Part shown: piece after piece, positions 4,388-5,317 of the stretch
How positions within the stretch are numbered: position 1 is the stretch's first letter
How the letters are laid out: each line of letters starts with the position of its first letter
DNA from: an uncultured Synergistaceae bacterium
GTDB lineage: Bacteria; Synergistota; Synergistia; Synergistales; Aminobacteriaceae
DNA length: 5,317 nucleotides
Assembly (NCBI GenBank): GCA_937870605.1
Contig: CALMZW010000250.1
Span: 1-5,317 of the forward strand
Direction: 5' to 3'
Notes under the pieces: model-generated
Databases searched by the model: none
Seen by the model: only the letters and a program-made list of their open reading frames with translations
What the model was told of the DNA's origin: nothing
Position numbers and translations under genes: made by a program

Positions 4388-5317
4388 CTACGGACGGGAC
4401 GCCATCGCGCGGACAACCAGGTCCGCGGCGAGCCCTCGGGTTACGGTCCGGTCGGGTTCGAACGGGCCCGTCGCCGGTATCGCGCCGAGAACGCCTGCGC
4501 GCGACAGCGACGCGACAACGGTGTGCAGTCTGCCGGCCTCGGGGATATCGGAATAGATGCGATCAGCGTCGCCCGTCTTCGCCGCGAGCTTTCCTGCGAG
4601 CGACACCCCGAGCGCCGTGACGAACGCCGCACGCGTCACGGGCGCCGCCGCGTTCGCCGGCAACAGCGCGCCCGCCAGCCTTCCGTTCTCTCCGAACGCA
4701 CGTTCCAATAGCGCCAGCGCCTCGGCCGCCGAAACGGGAAGGTCCACCCCGAACACGCCTTTGTCGTCTCCGGCAAGCCGATTCGCCTGGACCAGGAAGT
4801 TATAGGGATCGTTGATCTTCACCGCGGGCGAAGACGGGACGCTCACCGGATCCATCAGCTTGCGAACGGTCACGAGGGACACGGCCGGCCAGAAGGGATG
4901 TCCGGAAGGCACATCCTTGTACGAACAGAGCGACAGCACGCTCCCGGAGCGAAGCAGTTCAAGCTGCGCCGCGACGGGGTTGACCGCGCGCGGCTGAACC
5001 TTCCGTCGCGCGGAGAGCGCGGCGATCGCACCGGCGGCCTGGCCGGTCAGCATCGTGATCGGCTGAAGCCGTGTCGCGCCCCCGACGAGCCGCGAGACGG
5101 AGAGGTTCTTTTCGGCCGCGACCAGGCCGTCCGTTTTTTCGGGGATGAAGACCTCGAACGGGACCTGGAAGGGACCGACCGGGTTGCATTCCCGGATCGT
5201 GACGTTTTTCTCGCCGAACTCCGCCTCGAGATCGCGGTCGCGGTCCGACCCGTGCAGGTCGAGGATATACCCGCCATCGGCAAGCGGGGACGGCAGCTCC
5301 CGGTTGCCCCGGCCGTC
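4388..5317 (-). CDS. FAD-dependent oxidoreductase with C-terminal SLH-like repeats (5' end outside window)
   Basis: The last 309 residues are present; the start lies beyond the right edge. Residues 53-104 hold the closing signature of FAD_oxidored (xanthan-lyase-like) flavoproteins: PFQVPFEVFIPEK-x-DGL, a run ending SVSRLVGG, then RLQPITMLTGQAAGAIAAL. The glycine-rich stretch resembles the GQAAG-x-AAAL segment that closes the FAD site. The catalytic core and N-terminal dinucleotide-binding motif are not visible, nor is any signal peptide. From about 133 the protein resembles S-layer homology repeats: YKDVPSGHPFWPAVSLV-x-x-RKLM with a later PVSAAEALALLERAF, a PVTRAAFVTALGVSLAG segment near 227, and YSDIP (255) with a GPFEPDRTVTRGLAADLVVRAMA end. 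SLH repeats usually bind secondary cell-wall polymer, which would place the enzyme outside the membrane; that is inferred. It is the most upstream visible gene of its operon. Substrate unknown. Confidence 0.75.
   Translation of the reverse strand, partial: DGRGNRELPSPLADGGYILDLHGSDRDRDLEAEFGEKNVTIRECNPVGPFQVPFEVFIPEKTDGLVAAEKNLSVSRLVGGATRLQPITMLTGQAAGAIAALSARRKVQPRAVNPVAAQLELLRSGSVLSLCSYKDVPSGHPFWPAVSLVTVRKLMDPVSVPSSPAVKINDPYNFLVQANRLAGDDKGVFGVDLPVSAAEALALLERAFGENGRLAGALLPANAAAPVTRAAFVTALGVSLAGKLAAKTGDADRIYSDIPEAGRLHTVVASLSRAGVLGAIPATGPFEPDRTVTRGLAADLVVRAMASRP

Noticed and set aside
3351..4711. Long open frames opposite or beside the MBL gene (minus 3351-4211, plus 3806-4711)
   Set aside because: Compositionally biased shadows of the MBL and FAD oxidoreductase genes without any motif or ribosome binding site.
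1..5317. CRISPR array, tRNA, insertion sequence, toxin-antitoxin or defence genes
   Set aside because: I saw no regularly spaced direct repeats, no tRNA-like cloverleaf segment, no transposase motifs or terminal inverted repeats, and no small toxin-like pairs.

Overview
This is a GC-rich bacterial window with short intergenic gaps and Shine-Dalgarno-led genes. It carries five complete protein genes, one gene running off the right edge, and two broken gene ends at the left edge. The gene set (a LarA/DUF2088 protein, two cysteine-rich DUF3795 proteins, and an FAD oxidoreductase with S-layer-homology repeats) resembles that of anaerobic bacteria. The phylum cannot be fixed from the sequence alone.

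Left edge (1-392): a plus-strand start of a phospholipase D/cardiolipin-synthase gene breaks off after about 50-57 codons. It abuts, head-on, the first 65-71 codons of an arginine-deiminase-type gene on the minus strand, which keeps its own ribosome binding site and a promoter-like sequence. Neither fragment has its catalytic part. The join near 174-200 is either a recombination/deletion scar or an assembly chimera.

Plus-strand part (393-2895): a 165-bp divergent control region precedes a complete LarA-like gene, with a perfect 12-bp palindrome at its putative start site. The protein keeps the LarA fold signatures but has replaced nearly all residues that bind the nickel-pincer cofactor and substrate in lactate racemase. 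A second promoter region leads into a two-gene operon: a small DUF3795 protein with 12 cysteines, then an HD-domain phosphohydrolase of the YfbR/HDDC2 type.

Minus-strand part (2896-5317): a tight operon reads right to left. It holds an FAD-dependent oxidoreductase with C-terminal SLH-like repeats (5' end outside the window), a metallo-beta-lactamase-fold hydrolase, and a second, larger DUF3795 protein. The two operons converge with no spacer: their stop codons touch and form TGATCA.

No tRNA, rRNA, CRISPR array, transposase or insertion sequence was seen. No stretch over 300 bases is without a gene or gene fragment. The observations most worth following are the LarA-like protein with a remodelled active site, the hidden arginine-deiminase fragment with its junction, and the two DUF3795 proteins that end convergent operons around an HD nucleotidase.
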